From contig NZ_BOLN01000010.1 in the NCBI RefSeq assembly GCF_016861655.1, forward strand, positions 62,001 to 126,000: a DNA stretch of 64,000 nt. Direction: 5' to 3'. Source of the DNA: Levilactobacillus lanxiensis. Its GTDB lineage: Bacteria > Bacillota > Bacilli > Lactobacillales > Lactobacillaceae. A program made the translations under genes and the position numbers. The notes under the pieces were generated by a model. That model saw nothing but the letters and a program-made list of their open reading frames with translations. It ran no database searches and was not told where the DNA came from. This document shows, piece by piece, positions 45,801-56,289 of this stretch (positions are counted from its first letter, which is position 1; each line of letters starts with the position of its first letter).

Positions 45801-46940
45801 TTAGAACGTCCGCACTGGCGTGATCAACTGAATAAAGTTGCTGGTATCTTCAGTTGGCACCAACGTGAATGGCCGCAAGGCTGAGGTGAAAGCCACGCGA
45901 ATCGTGCTTTGGCCAAATGACCGCAGCGCATCCTTCATGTAATCAGGGTTGAAGGAAATTTCGAGATCTTCCCCATCAAGCGCTTTAGGAGCTAACTCTT
46001 CTTCAACGTTCCCGACATCAGGTGAGTTACTGAAGATGGTCACTTGGTTATCGGCTGGCGTCAACGTTAGCTTAACCACGTTGTTCCGGGATTCGTGAGA
46101 CAACAGAGAGGCCCGTTCAACAGCGGACAACAATTCTGGTGCTTCGAATTCAACGGTCGTGGAGGCTTCCTTGGGAATCAACCGCGACGTGTCAGGGTAA
46201 TTGCCTTCCAGTAAGCGTGAGTAGAACGAGGTGTCACCCAGCAAGAAGAGGACTTGGTTTTCTGAGAATTGCATCTTCACGTCAGCCTTGTCATCCCCGA
46301 TCATCCGGGACAATTCGGTCAGACTCTTCCCAGGAATAATCACGTCAAAGGTGGCATCACTGTGGGTTGGCAACGCAATTTGGCGTTGGCTCAACCGGTG
46401 ACTGTCTGTGGCAACGGCTAAGAACTGGTCCTCAGACAACACGAAATGCACCCCGGTCAGGATCGGCCGACTTTCTTGGTTGGAAACGGCAATAACCGTT
46501 TGGCCAATCAATTCCTTGAAGACGGCGCCAGATAAGACCACGGAATCAGCCGCGTCAATTTCTGGCAAATGGGGATAGTTGTTGGCGTCTTGGCCGTTGA
46601 TGTTAAAGGCTGCGGCACCAGAAGTGATTTCTGTTTGGAAACCATCCTTAACGGCCACGGTCATTTCCTTTTCAGGCAACCGCTTGACGATTTCACTGAA
46701 GAACCGGGCAGTTAAGACAATGGAACCAGGTTCATCAATGCTTAAGCCAATATCAGGATCATCGGCCCGAATCAAGGTTTCAATAGAAATATCCGCATTG
46801 GACCCCGTTAAAAGTAACCCTGCGTCACTCGCAACAATTTTTAACCCCGTCAAAATGGGAATCGTGGTCTTTGATGAGATGGCACGGGAGACGTTGTTCA
46901 GTTCCTTAATGAACGCAGCCCGGTTGATGGTGAATTTCAT
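45801..46940 (-). CDS. dnaN: DNA polymerase III beta sliding clamp
   Basis: Ring-shaped processivity factor, three repeated domains. 379 residues from the ATG at 46940 (MKFTINRAAF), which follows AAGGAG; the frame stays open to 47135 but that part is the dnaA-dnaN origin region and lacks a ribosome site. C-terminus ends LITPVRTF, the conserved clamp tail. Confidence 0.97.
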   Translation of the reverse strand: MKFTINRAAFIKELNNVSRAISSKTTIPILTGLKIVASDAGLLLTGSNADISIETLIRADDPDIGLSIDEPGSIVLTARFFSEIVKRLPEKEMTVAVKDGFQTEITSGAAAFNINGQDANNYPHLPEIDAADSVVLSGAVFKELIGQTVIAVSNQESRPILTGVHFVLSEDQFLAVATDSHRLSQRQIALPTHSDATFDVIIPGKSLTELSRMIGDDKADVKMQFSENQVLFLLGDTSFYSRLLEGNYPDTSRLIPKEASTTVEFEAPELLSAVERASLLSHESRNNVVKLTLTPADNQVTIFSNSPDVGNVEEELAPKALDGEDLEISFNPDYMKDALRSFGQSTIRVAFTSALRPFTLVPTEDTSNFIQLITPVRTF

Positions 46941-46975
46941 AAACTGACACTCCTTTTCGTGGTGCAGGTAGTTTA

Positions 46976-47115
46976 ACTTAATTAAAAGAAAAAAATAGTA
47001 GCCGTAGTAGAGCGGTGTATTCTGTGGATAACTTTGAGGAACATCCTGTGTTACTAGTCTTTCCACCTGTGGATAACTTGTGGATAACTTTGATGTTTTT
47101 AGAATCTTATCCACA
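46976..47115. promoter_or_regulatory. oriC, dnaA-dnaN part: DnaA boxes and unwinding element
   Basis: Four exact DnaA boxes: TGTGGATAA at 47023, 47068 and 47079, and TTATCCACA at 47107. Beside the first is ATAGTAGCCGTAGTAG (46996-47011), which resembles DnaA-trio repeats, and then an AT-rich run (46976-46995). The order AT-rich / trio-like / box matches the Bacillus unwinding region. Confidence 0.8.
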
Positions 47116-47209
47116 CCGTGTTCGGTGCGACCCAATTAATCATACCGCAGTTGGTCACAAAAAGACCGTCGCGAGTCTGCCAAAATTGGGTGACCCGGGA
47201 CTATCCGTC

Positions 47210-48568
47210 CTAGCGCCGCAGTTCATCTTTGAGACTATCAATATCTTTTTGAAGCTCGGCGTCGGTCTTCAACGATTCGGTAATTTTATCGTAAGCGTGG
47301 ATGACCGTGGTGTGGTCCTTGCCGCCAAACTCGTTCCCGATGCGGGGCAGTGACGCCTCGGTCAGTTCACGAGAAAGGTACATGGCAATTTGCCGGGGCA
47401 TCACGATGGCTTTCTTGCGTTTCTTCCCCTTTAGATCCTTGAGGGAAACGTTAAAGTAGTCGGCCACGCGGTCTTGAATCACGGGAATCGTGATGGCATC
47501 ACTGGCATTGGCTAGGTTCAAACTCTTCAGCGCTTCTGCGGCCAAGTCAGTGGTAATTGGCTGGTGCATCAACTGCGAATAAGCCTGAACGCGGGCCAGC
47601 GCGCCCTCTAATTCACGGACGTTGGAATCGATTTGCCCGGCAATGTAGCTGAGCGTGTCGTCGGGGATGTCAATTTGATCGGCATCGGCCTTGTTCCGTA
47701 AGATAGCGATTCGTGTTTCCAAGTCTGGCGGCGTGATATCCACGGATAATCCCCAGGCAAACCGCGAAACGAGGCGGTCTTGAAGCTTAGGAATTTCGTT
47801 GGGTAAGCGGTCAGACGTCAGCACGATTTGCTTGCCGTCGTCGTAGAGGGCATTGAATGTATGGAAGAACTCTTCTTGCGTTCCTTCCTTATTAGCAAAG
47901 AACTGAATATCATCGACCAGTAGCAGATCAACGTTGCGGTACTCCTGACGGAACTGCTCCTGCGTCCGAGTTTGAATCGCATTAATAAAGTCATTCGTGA
48001 AAGCCTCGCTAGTCACGTATTTGACCTTGGTGTCTGGGCGATCTTCTAGCATTTTGTTGCCAATCGCGTGCATCAAGTGGGTCTTGCCCAACCCAACGCC
48101 ACCATAGAAGAACAGCGGATTGTACATCACGCCGGGTTCTTCGGAGACCACCAAGGCCGCAGCATGGGCCATTTGGTTGCCTTTTCCGATGACGAAAGTG
48201 TCAAACGTGTAGCGGGAGTTCAGCGCCGTTTCCTTCATAAAGGTTGGCGTGGGTTCGGTTGGGACGGCTTCCCCTGGGGTCGCGGTCTTGGCCTTGAGCG
48301 TTGCTTGTTGCTGACGCTCCCCTTCCAAAATAAGAACGGGCTGAATATCTTCGTGAGCGGCTTGGTATGCGTATTCTACCAATTGCTGGTCCAGGTGTTG
48401 ATGGGTCCAGTAATCACGATGCAGGGGTGATGGGAGTTCCAACGTTAATTTGTTGCCGTTCAGGGCAATCGGCTTGGCTGTTTCAATCCAAGTCGCGTAG
48501 GCTGTCGTCTGGCTGTTTTCTTTAAACAGCTTTTTGATGTCAGCCCACAAAGTTAACATATCTGGCAC
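47210..48568 (-). CDS. dnaA: Chromosomal replication initiator DnaA
   Basis: AAA+ initiator with N-terminal domain I (about 1-80), linker with low complexity (about 85-110), ATPase core with Walker [12 protein letters not shown] (about 156-166) and Walker B LLVDDIQF, and the C-terminal DNA-binding domain with the signature [15 protein letters not shown]. 452 residues. The start is a GTG at 48568 with AGGGGG upstream. Confidence 0.98.
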   Translation of the reverse strand: MPDMLTLWADIKKLFKENSQTTAYATWIETAKPIALNGNKLTLELPSPLHRDYWTHQHLDQQLVEYAYQAAHEDIQPVLILEGERQQQATLKAKTATPGEAVPTEPTPTFMKETALNSRYTFDTFVIGKGNQMAHAAALVVSEEPGVMYNPLFFYGGVGLGKTHLMHAIGNKMLEDRPDTKVKYVTSEAFTNDFINAIQTRTQEQFRQEYRNVDLLLVDDIQFFANKEGTQEEFFHTFNALYDDGKQIVLTSDRLPNEIPKLQDRLVSRFAWGLSVDITPPDLETRIAILRNKADADQIDIPDDTLSYIAGQIDSNVRELEGALARVQAYSQLMHQPITTDLAAEALKSLNLANASDAITIPVIQDRVADYFNVSLKDLKGKKRKKAIVMPRQIAMYLSRELTEASLPRIGNEFGGKDHTTVIHAYDKITESLKTDAELQKDIDSLKDELRR

Positions 48569-48644
48569 TGATGTATCCCCCTATTTTAGTTTAGATGCTC
48601 ATTTGACGTTTGGACGGACTCCGACCAAACGAAAACGTAAGTCC

Positions 48645-48673
48645 AGTGTAGCATGAAGAAAAAAAGTTTTCCA
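48645..48673 (-). promoter_or_regulatory. Likely dnaA promoter
   Basis: On the minus strand: -35 TGGAAA (48668-48673), 17-bp spacer, -10 TACACT (48645-48650) with TG extension (TGCTACACT). Confidence 0.5.
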
Positions 48674-48721
48674 CAGGGTATTGTGGGGTGTGCATAATTG
48701 TTTCACAGGAAGTGAATAGAG

Positions 48722-48936
48722 TTATCCACAGGGCTGTGAGAAACTGTGGATAAAATTCGCTTAATATAGTTATGCACACCCATCTGTGGACTTAAAACAC
48801 GACAGCAACAAGTGTTTCACAAGTTATCCACAGAATGCACAAATCCTAATTTTTAGAAATAAACAGGCTGTGGAACGGTGGATAACTCGGTTGGCAAGTC
48901 CGGAATAACTTTTTCGAAAAAGTTGAGTTATCCACA
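48722..48936. promoter_or_regulatory. oriC, upstream part: DnaA box cluster
   Basis: Exact boxes TTATCCACA at 48722, 48834 and 48928 and TGTGGATAA at 48745, plus near boxes (TGTGGACTT at 48785, GGTGGATAA at 48887). With the dnaA-dnaN cluster this makes a bipartite origin. Confidence 0.85.
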
Positions 48937-49017
48937 AGCAAAGTGCATGAAACAAATTTTGCTGGGAACAACTTTTTTTATGAAATGCCAAGTTGCTGTT
49001 TCATTTCTCCTTTCTTT

Positions 49018-49027
49018 ATGCTATTAT
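49018..49027 (+). promoter_or_regulatory. Likely rpmH promoter (-10)
   Basis: Extended -10 TGCTATTAT, about 75 bp before the rpmH start. The -35 is weak. Confidence 0.4.
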
Positions 49028-49103
49028 GTTCAGGAAATGCATTTAGTATTTGTCTGGCAACACCAGATAAAAAATAGTCATAGATAAGAGAGGAGATTTT
49101 ACG

Positions 49104-49238
49104 ATGAAGCGCACTTTCCAACCAAAGAAACGTCACCGTTCCCGTGTCCACGGCTTCCGCAAGCGCATGAGCACTAGCAATGGCCGTCAAGTATTAGCAC
49201 GTCGCCGTCAAAAGGGACGTAAAGTATTGTCTGCATAG
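49104..49238 (+). CDS. rpmH: Ribosomal protein bL34
   Basis: 44 residues, highly basic: [17 protein letters not shown] and [13 protein letters not shown] core followed by [19 protein letters not shown] precedes the ATG. First gene on the right replichore; conserved next to dnaA. Confidence 0.97.
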   Translation: MKRTFQPKKRHRSRVHGFRKRMSTSNGRQVLARRRQKGRKVLSA

Positions 49239-49266
49239 GCCGCTGAAGCTTCAGTGGTCTTTTTAT
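49239..49266 (+). terminator. Hairpin after rpmH
   Basis: GCCGCTGAAG/CTTCAGTGGT stem followed by CTTTTTATTTT; probably a partial terminator before rnpA. Confidence 0.75.
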
Positions 49267-49333
49267 TTTATCTGCGGGGAGACTGGAACACCAATCCCGC
49301 GCGGACTGTAAATCGAGAATTTTGGAGATGCAC

Positions 49334-49690
49334 ATGCGAAAATCTTACCGCATTAAGAAAGAAGCGGAATTTCAGCAGGTCTTTGAAACCAGGAATTCAG
49401 TCGCAAACCGGCAATTCGTGGTCTACTCAATGGAAAAACCTAACCAGAAGCACTTTCGGGTCGGCATTTCCGTCGGGAAAAAGATTGGTAACGCCGTTCA
49501 CCGTAACTGGGTGAAGCGCCGGATCCGGCAGAGCCTTCTCGAGTTGAAGCCATACCTGAAGCAGGATGTGGATTTTCTCGTGATTGCGCGGCCCCGAGCG
49601 GACGGTATCAGTATGCCCGATGCGAAAAGCAGCATGATTCACGTGTTAAAGTTAGCGAAACTACTGGATTCCAACTATAGCGAGGAATAA
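49334..49690 (+). CDS. rnpA: Ribonuclease P protein component
   Basis: 118 residues. Protein subunit for tRNA 5' maturation, with [14 protein letters not shown] start and RNR motif [14 protein letters not shown] (about 56-69). The ATG at 49334 has GGAG six bases upstream; the TTG at 49322 and ATG at 49328 overlap the ribosome site. Confidence 0.96.
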   Translation: MRKSYRIKKEAEFQQVFETRNSVANRQFVVYSMEKPNQKHFRVGISVGKKIGNAVHRNWVKRRIRQSLLELKPYLKQDVDFLVIARPRADGISMPDAKSSMIHVLKLAKLLDSNYSEE

Positions 49691-49692
49691 AC

Positions 49693-50535
49693 GTGAAAAA
49701 CGTGAAAAAGTACAAACGTACCCTACTTATGCTGGGCATTGTGAGTTTGGTCTTTATCCTCTCCGCTTGTAGCAACAAGCCAATCACCAATCAAAGTACC
49801 GGGATCTGGGACGGTTTAATCGTCTTAAACTTCTCGCGGGCGATTATCTGGTTGGCCAACTTGTTCGGCGGCAGTTACGGTGTCGGGATCATCGTCTTCA
49901 CCATTATCATTCGGGTGATCTTGTTACCACTGATGATCTTCCAAACGCGCAGCATGCGGAAGACCCAAGAGGTTCAACCGCAACTGAAGGCCCTCCAAAA
50001 GAAATATTCGTCTAAAGACCGCGAAACCATGGCTAAGTTGCAGTCCGAACAACAGAAATTGTATTCGGAAGCCGGCATCAACCCCGTGATGGGGTGCTTG
50101 CCAGCCTTGGTTCAACTGCCAATCATCTGGGCTTTGTACCAGGCCATTTGGCGGACGGCCGTTCTGCGGTCCGGGACCTTCCTGTGGTTACAATTGGGCC
50201 ACAAGGACCCGTACTTCATTTTGCCAATCTTGGCGGCCTTAGCGACGTTCGCAAGTTCGTGGTTAACCACCAAGTCAGCACCGGAAACCAACTCCATGAA
50301 CATGATGATGGTCGTCGGGATGCCCGTGGTGGTCTTCTTCACCGCCTTAAACGTGGCTTCGTCACTGTCCCTGTACTGGACGGTTTCCTACATTTTCCAA
50401 GTGGGCCAAACCTTACTCATTCAAAATCCGTGGAAGATTCAAGCGGAACGCGATGAGAAAGAAAGAGAAAAGTCCAAGCATGACCGTGCCGTTAAGAAAG
50501 CTGTTCGGCGGGCCAAGCAAAGTAAACGTAAGTAA
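49693..50535 (+). CDS. yidC: YidC/Oxa1 membrane insertase (SpoIIIJ-type lipoprotein)
   Basis: Inserts membrane proteins with or without SecYEG. Lipoprotein signal with LSACSN (Cys about 24), five membrane helices, the conserved Arg in the membrane groove (TIIIRVILLP region), and a basic C-terminal tail (KKAVRRAKQSKRK) that binds ribosomes. 280 residues, GTG start after GAGGA. Two bases after rnpA. Confidence 0.95.
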   Translation: MKNVKKYKRTLLMLGIVSLVFILSACSNKPITNQSTGIWDGLIVLNFSRAIIWLANLFGGSYGVGIIVFTIIIRVILLPLMIFQTRSMRKTQEVQPQLKALQKKYSSKDRETMAKLQSEQQKLYSEAGINPVMGCLPALVQLPIIWALYQAIWRTAVLRSGTFLWLQLGHKDPYFILPILAALATFASSWLTTKSAPETNSMNMMMVVGMPVVVFFTALNVASSLSLYWTVSYIFQVGQTLLIQNPWKIQAERDEKEREKSKHDRAVKKAVRRAKQSKRK

Positions 50536-50555
50536 AACCAATGAAAATGCATTTC

Positions 50556-50591
50556 TGAGTCGTCCTGGCAATTTGCTAGGGCGGCTTTTTT
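50556..50591 (+). terminator. Terminator of rnpA-yidC
   Basis: GTCGTCCT/AGGGCGGC stem with one G-U pair, followed by TTTTTT. Confidence 0.7.
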
Positions 50592-50621
50592 GTCGTTGTT
50601 AGTGAAACTGGGTAAAGGCCA

Positions 50622-50808
50622 TTCGTTCCCAACGGCGGATTCAACCTACCCGGCTATGGGGTCGGTTCCAGCCTGTGGAGCGGGCTTCCACCTCGACTTT
50701 GAGCCGAAGGACGTTCTCAAAGGTCGTCCCGTGGTCTAAGTAGAGAAATTTCGCTCTACTAAGACCACCGACACAGCAGGGGACTTTGATCCGCCTCTGG
50801 TCACTAAC
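50622..50808 (+). repeat. Structured dispersed repeat, type B, copy 3
   Basis: Mismatch arm CTAAGTAGAG/CTCTACTAAG (A-A), TTTGAG/CTCAAA arm, margins CGTTCCCAACGGCGG and CCGCCTCTGGTCACT. An outer pair GGCCATT/AATGGCC lies just outside. Between yidC and jag, which are normally adjacent. Confidence 0.8.
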
Positions 50809-50971
50809 AATGGCCCAGCTTCGCTAAGGTCGTGGCTGACACTGATAGGACTTGTCACAGCTTTCCTTTCGACGCCACGTCGTTACCTTAACAAAATCAC
50901 CTTCACCTCCTTTCAGTGGGGTGTGCGCGGCTCTGCAACGAACATCCGAGTAACGGGGACCTGACGCGTTA

Positions 50972-50980
50972 TGGTATACT
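50972..50980 (+). promoter_or_regulatory. jag promoter (-10)
   Basis: Extended -10 TGGTATACT, 35 bp before the jag start. Needed because the repeat and terminator separate jag from yidC. Confidence 0.6.
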
Positions 50981-51014
50981 AGTGCTTAGCGAAAAAGACA
51001 TGGAGGAATGGACG

Positions 51015-51806
51015 ATGACGATCTACACGGGGAAAACGGAAGAGGCAGCGATTGCGGCGGGACTGGCCGCACTGAATACGAGTCGCGACCAAGTCGTAAC
51101 CAAGGTGGTCACCGCTCCACGGAAAGGCTGGCTGGGAATTGGCCGGCGTGACGCCATGGTTGACGTGACGTTGAAGCCCGTTGCCAAGGAAATGGCTGCA
51201 GAAAAGGACGTGCCGGCTAAAGCCGCGCCACGTTCAGCGGCCACCCAACCCACGACTAAGCCGGCGCCTGTCACGGCCAAAACGGCGACTGAGCCAGCAC
51301 AACCGGTTGCCCCTAAACCGGAACCGGTCGATCCCGCTAAACGCCGTCAGCAGCGTCAGGCGGCCATAGACGGGGTCCAGGATTACCTGGCGACCATCGT
51401 TGAACAGCTCGGTATCGATGCTACCCTTGAGGTCGAAAGCACGGCGCACCGGCAGATTCACTTGTCCTTTACGACCGACAAGGAGGGCCTGCTGATTGGG
51501 AAGCATGGTCGGACCATCAACGCCCTGCAGAGTCTGGCCCAGCTGTACTTGAACCATCATGGCGCCGCTCATGTGGACGCTGTGTTGGACGTGGCGGGTT
51601 ACCGCGAACGGCGGACGATTACGCTATCTCGGCTGGCCGAAAACACAGCCCGCGAGGTTGTGGCGACCGGTAAGCCCATCTATTTGGATCCGATGCCCTC
51701 ATTTGAACGCAAACAGATTCATGCCGTCCTGGCAAAGAACCGTTACGTCACGACTTATTCGGCAGGAAAAGAACCCCACCGCGCCGTTGTGATCGAGCCG
51801 GCTTAG
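51015..51806 (+). CDS. jag: Jag (KhpB/EloR) RNA-binding protein
   Basis: 263 residues. Jag-N domain (about 1-55; IYTGKTEEAAIAAGLAAL, RKGWLGIGRRDAMV), Ala/Pro/Lys-rich linker (about 56-120), KH domain with GKHGRTINALQ, and C-terminal R3H domain (RERRTITLSRLAENTAREV). Controls cell elongation through RNA binding with KhpA. The ATG at 51015 follows GGAGGA; the upstream frame to 50916 lacks a ribosome site. Confidence 0.95.
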   Translation: MTIYTGKTEEAAIAAGLAALNTSRDQVVTKVVTAPRKGWLGIGRRDAMVDVTLKPVAKEMAAEKDVPAKAAPRSAATQPTTKPAPVTAKTATEPAQPVAPKPEPVDPAKRRQQRQAAIDGVQDYLATIVEQLGIDATLEVESTAHRQIHLSFTTDKEGLLIGKHGRTINALQSLAQLYLNHHGAAHVDAVLDVAGYRERRTITLSRLAENTAREVVATGKPIYLDPMPSFERKQIHAVLAKNRYVTTYSAGKEPHRAVVIEPA

Positions 51807-51813
51807 TTTCTGT

Positions 51814-51842
51814 TTGACAAATGAGGCGTTAGCCCTTATAGT
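51814..51842 (+). promoter_or_regulatory. mnmE-mnmG promoter
   Basis: -35 TTGACA (51814-51819), 17-bp spacer, -10 TATAGT (51837-51842). Confidence 0.8.
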
Positions 51843-51869
51843 GAAGACAATCATTCTTATCAAGTTTAC

Positions 51870-52050
51870 GATAAAGTAGTGAAAGTACTTTATCCACGCA
51901 CAGTTAGGTGGCGTGGAGTAGGTGCTTTTTTTTATGGCGTTAAATGATACGCCCGGTGCGTTAACGCTTGATAAGAAAACAAGCATGTAACCAATACAGG
52001 ATAATCAAGACGGGTCAAACGGGTGGTTAGCACCTGTTTGATCCGCAGAT
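51870..52050 (+). promoter_or_regulatory. mnmE leader with hairpins and a U-run
   Basis: Hairpin GATAAAGTA/TACTTTATC (51870-51894), hairpin CCACGC/GCGTGG (51894-51916), a run of eight T (51926-51933), then GCGTTAA..TTAACGC. The U-run lies 9 bases from the second stem, so terminator strength is doubtful. Confidence 0.45.
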
Positions 52051-52067
52051 AAAAAGGAGGATGGCTC

Positions 52068-53462
52068 ATGGCAGTCACCACAACAGAATTTGATACGATT
52101 GCGGCAATTTCTACCCCGCCTGGTGAAGGGGGCATCTCCATCATTCGGTTGAGTGGAGAAGAGGTCTTCGCCGTTGCCAGCAAGCTATTTAAGGGGGCCG
52201 ATTTGACCCAGGTTGGGAGTCACACGATTCACTACGGTCACATCATGGACCCCGAAACCAACGAAGAGGTCGATGAGGTCATGGTCACCGTGATGCGGGC
52301 ACCGAAAACCTACACCAAGGAAGATATCATCGAGATCAACTGTCACGGGGGTATCGTGGCCACAAACCGGATCTTACAGCTGTGCCTGAGCTATGGCGCA
52401 CGGTTGGCCGAACCCGGTGAATACACCAAGCGGGCCTTCTTAAATGGCCGAATCGATTTGACCCAGGCCGAGTCCGTGATGGACTTGATTCGGGCCAAAA
52501 CGGACAAGTCGATGAAGGTTGCTTTAGACCAACTGGACGGGGATTTGTCTAAACTGATTCGGAATTTACGGCAAGACATCCTCGATGCCCTGGCCCAAGT
52601 TGAAGTCAATATCGACTATCCCGAGTACGATGACGTGGAAACCATGACCACCAAAATGCTGCTAGAGAAGGCCCAAGAGGTCCAAAAGCAAATCAAGGTG
52701 CTCCTATCCACGGCTAAGCAAGGGAAGGTCTTGCGCGAAGGATTAGCCACGGCAATCGTTGGCCGGCCTAACGTTGGGAAGAGTAGTCTGTTGAACCACC
52801 TGCTGCACGAGGACAAGGCCATCGTGACCGACGTTGCCGGGACCACGCGTGACGTGATTGAAGAATACGTCAACGTCAAGGGTGTGCCGCTCAAGTTGAT
52901 CGATACGGCTGGGATTCGGGATACCCAGGATAAGGTCGAAAAGATTGGGGTTGAACGCTCGCGGAAGGCCATCAACACCGCCGATTTGGTGATGTTGGTG
53001 CTGAACGCCAGTGAGCCGTTGACCGCCGAAGACCGTGAGCTGTTAACCGCCACGGCTGACACCCAACGTATTCTTATTTTAAACAAAACGGACCTGCCAA
53101 AACAACTTGATATGACCGCGGTGAAGGCTGCGGCCGGTGATAGCCCGATTATTGAGACGTCCATTTTACAAAGTACCGGGATGGATCAATTGGAATCCAC
53201 TATCGCGCACCTGTTCTTTGATGAAGGCATCGAGTCCAGCCAAAACACCGTGATGGTCACCAACGCTCGGCACATTGGTCTGTTACATCAGGCCAACGAC
53301 GCCCTGGATGACGTGCAACACGGGATTGCGGCGGGGATGCCCGTCGACCTGGTGCAAATTGATATGACGCGGGCTTGGGACCTGCTCGGTGAAATTACCG
53401 GGGACAGTTACCAAGACGAGTTGCTCGACCAGTTGTTTAGCCAATTCTGTTTAGGCAAATAA
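52068..53462 (+). CDS. mnmE: tRNA modification GTPase MnmE (TrmE)
   Basis: With MnmG it adds the cmnm5 group at U34 of tRNAs. N-terminal folate-binding domain (about 1-120), helical domain, and inserted G domain with [14 protein letters not shown] (about 227-240), DTAGIRDT and NKTDLP; C-terminal FCLGK (C-x-GK). 464 residues. First gene of the mnmEG pair. AAAGGAGGATGG precedes the ATG. Confidence 0.97.
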   Translation: MAVTTTEFDTIAAISTPPGEGGISIIRLSGEEVFAVASKLFKGADLTQVGSHTIHYGHIMDPETNEEVDEVMVTVMRAPKTYTKEDIIEINCHGGIVATNRILQLCLSYGARLAEPGEYTKRAFLNGRIDLTQAESVMDLIRAKTDKSMKVALDQLDGDLSKLIRNLRQDILDALAQVEVNIDYPEYDDVETMTTKMLLEKAQEVQKQIKVLLSTAKQGKVLREGLATAIVGRPNVGKSSLLNHLLHEDKAIVTDVAGTTRDVIEEYVNVKGVPLKLIDTAGIRDTQDKVEKIGVERSRKAINTADLVMLVLNASEPLTAEDRELLTATADTQRILILNKTDLPKQLDMTAVKAAAGDSPIIETSILQSTGMDQLESTIAHLFFDEGIESSQNTVMVTNARHIGLLHQANDALDDVQHGIAAGMPVDLVQIDMTRAWDLLGEITGDSYQDELLDQLFSQFCLGK

Positions 53463-53522
53463 AACCATAAAAGAGACCGCTTGGCCGCTCCCATCAGCGG
53501 CTAGGCTTGGAGGGAAAGAAGC

Positions 53523-55433
53523 ATGACTGAAGTAATTGCATATCCCGGTCAGGACTACGACGTCATCGTCGTGGGTGCCGGCCACGCTGGTAGTGAAGCC
53601 GCATTGGCCGCTGCTAGAATGGGCAACAAGACCCTGTTAATGACGATCAACCTGGACATGGTGGCCTTTATGCCATGTAACCCGTCCGTCGGGGGCCCAG
53701 CTAAGGGTATCGTCGTCCGTGAAATTGATGCCTTGGGTGGCGAAATGGGTCGTAATATTGATAAGACCTACGTCCAAATGCGGATGCTCAACACGGGTAA
53801 AGGCCCAGCCGTCCGCGCTTTGCGGGCACAAGCTGACAAGCACGCCTACCACGCTGAAATGAAGCACACCATCGAACGCGAACCCAATTTGACCTTGCGT
53901 CAAGGCATCGTGGACGACCTGATCGTGGAAGATGGCGTCTGCAAAGGGGTCATCACCAACACCGGGGCCCACTACAGCGCCAAGGCCGTGGTCATTGCGG
54001 CCGGTACCGCTGCTCGCGGGAAGATTATCATCGGGGAACTGATGTATTCTTCCGGCCCGAACAACTCCCAACCAGCCACCAAGCTGACGGCTAACCTGCC
54101 TAAGTACGGCTTTGACCTGGAACGGTTCAAGACGGGGACGCCACCACGGGTCGATGGGAACACGATTCATTACGATGAAACCGAGGAACAGCCGGGTGAC
54201 GTGGAGCCGAACCACTTTAGCTTCACCACGCCAGACAGTGCCTATTTAGACCTGAAAAACCAGCTCTCTTGCTGGTTGACCTACACCAACCAAAAGACGC
54301 ATGAAATCATCAAGGCCAACCTGGACCGCGCCCCAATGTTTACCGGCGTGATCGAAGGGGTCGGCCCCCGTTACTGCCCATCCATCGAAGACAAGATCGT
54401 CCGGTTCGCTGACAAGCCCCGGCACCAACTCTTCTTGGAGCCAGAAGGCCGGAACACCGACGAATGGTACGTTCAGGGCCTTTCAACCTCGATGCCTGAA
54501 GAAGTGCAACAGAAGATTTTGCACTCCATCAAGGGGTTAGAGGATGCCCAGATGATGCGGCCAGGCTACGCCATCGAATACGATGTTGTGTCGCCCTACC
54601 AATTGCGGCCAACGTTGGAAACGAAGCCGTTGAAGAACCTGTTCACCGCTGGTCAGACCAACGGGACGTCCGGGTACGAAGAGGCGGCAGGCCAAGGACT
54701 GTTAGCCGGTATCAACGCCGGTTTGCGGGCCCTGGGCAAGCCAGGCTTCACGTTGAAGCGTTCTGACGCCTATATTGGGGTCATGGTCGATGACTTGGTT
54801 ACCAAGGGAACGAACGAACCTTACCGTCTGTTGACGAGTCGGGCCGAATACCGGTTGATCTTGCGGCACGACAACGCTGACCTGCGTTTGACGGCCAAGG
54901 GCCACGAATTAGGCCTGATCAGCGACGAGCGCTATGCAGATTTCTTAGCCAAGAAGGCCGCCTTGAAGGCTGAGCTGGACCGGTTAAACAGCATTCGCAT
55001 CAAGCCAAGCGCTGAGATCAACGCCTTCATTGAGAGTCATGGCGACAAGCCGTTACAAGACGGTGTTCTCGCTGCTGTCTTCCTGCGGCGGCCGTATGTC
55101 GACTACCAAACGTTGGCACAGTTCATTCCAGCCCCAGAACAGCCGTTAGACCGCCACATCATTGAGGAAATCGAGATTTCCCTGAAGTACGCCGGCTACA
55201 TCAAGAAGGCTGAGGACAACGTGGTTAAATTGAAGCGGATGGAAGCCAAGGCCATCCCCGCTAAGATCGACTACGATGCCATCGACGGGCTCGCAACCGA
55301 AGCTCACCAAAAGTTGAAGAAGATCCAACCCGAGACGTTGGCTCAAGCCAGCCGAATCAGTGGGGTCAACCCCGCCGATATCGCCATCCTGAGCGTGTAC
55401 ATCGAACAGGGGAAGATTGCTAAAGTTGACTAG
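53523..55433 (+). CDS. mnmG: tRNA modification enzyme MnmG (GidA)
   Basis: FAD-dependent partner of MnmE. Dinucleotide-binding [19 protein letters not shown] (about 16-34), conserved [11 protein letters not shown] and the GTPPR motif, and the C-terminal helical domain. 636 residues. 60 bp after mnmE; GAGGGAAAG precedes the ATG. Confidence 0.97.
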   Translation: MTEVIAYPGQDYDVIVVGAGHAGSEAALAAARMGNKTLLMTINLDMVAFMPCNPSVGGPAKGIVVREIDALGGEMGRNIDKTYVQMRMLNTGKGPAVRALRAQADKHAYHAEMKHTIEREPNLTLRQGIVDDLIVEDGVCKGVITNTGAHYSAKAVVIAAGTAARGKIIIGELMYSSGPNNSQPATKLTANLPKYGFDLERFKTGTPPRVDGNTIHYDETEEQPGDVEPNHFSFTTPDSAYLDLKNQLSCWLTYTNQKTHEIIKANLDRAPMFTGVIEGVGPRYCPSIEDKIVRFADKPRHQLFLEPEGRNTDEWYVQGLSTSMPEEVQQKILHSIKGLEDAQMMRPGYAIEYDVVSPYQLRPTLETKPLKNLFTAGQTNGTSGYEEAAGQGLLAGINAGLRALGKPGFTLKRSDAYIGVMVDDLVTKGTNEPYRLLTSRAEYRLILRHDNADLRLTAKGHELGLISDERYADFLAKKAALKAELDRLNSIRIKPSAEINAFIESHGDKPLQDGVLAAVFLRRPYVDYQTLAQFIPAPEQPLDRHIIEEIEISLKYAGYIKKAEDNVVKLKRMEAKAIPAKIDYDAIDGLATEAHQKLKKIQPETLAQASRISGVNPADIAILSVYIEQGKIAKVD

Positions 55434-55511
55434 TTAATACGAAACTAGCGAGTCGTGTGGGCGATTTTCTAGGTGAATGCCTAGTCCCCCGAGTGATTCG
55501 GTAGTAAATAA

Positions 55512-55559
55512 AAATAGGACTCCCATTGGTTAGCAGCTTAGCCAATGGGAGTCCTATTT
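55512..55559 (+). terminator. Terminator of mnmEG
   Basis: 18-bp perfect stem AAATAGGACTCCCATTGG / CCAATGGGAGTCCTATTT followed by a T-rich tail. Confidence 0.92.
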
Positions 55560-55822
55560 GTTATTAATAATTAATTATTAAATATAGATATTGATAATTA
55601 AAAAGATAGTATACAAGACCTTTACCAATTCTTTGCAGAAACACAACAGTCGTCCGGTAAAGTGGGGGATGTAGTGAGACAACCAAGAGAGTGGCGCACT
55701 GATGCGGGTGACTTGGTCGACTCGGTTTGTGCGACCCCCTTAATCTTTGAAAAATAGCCTGGGCAACACCATTTAGGGGCAATCGGTGGGAAGCTGCTGA
55801 TTGAAAACGAGGGGCGTTTTAG
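55560..55822. other. Non-coding gap
   Basis: AT-rich start (repeated ATTA/TAAT), no supported ORF; frames on the minus strand lack ribosome sites. Confidence 0.4.
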
Positions 55823-56209
55823 ATGCAAACGAGTCTGTTGATCATCGGCATCATCTTGGCGTTAGCCAGTCATTGGCAGCATCATCGCGTCATGGATCAG
55901 TTACACCAACGTGGTGGCCAGCTTAAAGGGCAGTTGGCCCGCAACCATACGATTTACCACGGCTTGCTGTACCTGGGCGTCCTGTACGTGGCACTGGGCC
56001 TCTGGCACCCTACGTGGCTGAATGCCCGGGTACTGGGACTGCTGTCGATCGTCAACGCCGTGGCTATCGTCATTGGCTGGTATCAGCGGCGGCACCACCA
56101 TTATCCAGTTGCATCGCGTCGGTTATGGCACCAACAGGCTTGGTACCTCCTCGGCAGTCAGCTCATACTGGCCGCTGTTTTGCTGGGGACGTTGCTAAGC
56201 CGCACCTAA
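55823..56209 (+). CDS. Membrane protein, 128 residues
   Basis: Four hydrophobic segments (about 3-17, 46-62, 68-86 and 104-124) with His/Gln/Arg-rich loops (HWQHHRVMDQLHQRG, YQRRHHHYP). GAGGGGCG precedes the ATG. No family recognised. Confidence 0.6.
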   Translation: MQTSLLIIGIILALASHWQHHRVMDQLHQRGGQLKGQLARNHTIYHGLLYLGVLYVALGLWHPTWLNARVLGLLSIVNAVAIVIGWYQRRHHHYPVASRRLWHQQAWYLLGSQLILAAVLLGTLLSRT

Positions 56210-56221
56210 AATAAATGAGAT

Positions 56222-56271
56222 TGCCGTCCGTTAGCGGGTTGGAGTGCCGACGTTAACGGGCGCTTTTTTAC
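56222..56271 (+). terminator. Terminator before the antitoxin-like gene
   Basis: GCCGTCCGTTA pairs with TAACGGGCGC (imperfect) and TTTTTT follows. Confidence 0.65.
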
Positions 56272-56289
56272 CCCAGAGGAGGCGTTTTC

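Noticed and set aside
46941-47135. N-terminal extension of dnaN
   Set aside because: It translates the DnaA-box region; the clamp start MKFTINR with its ribosome site is at 46940.
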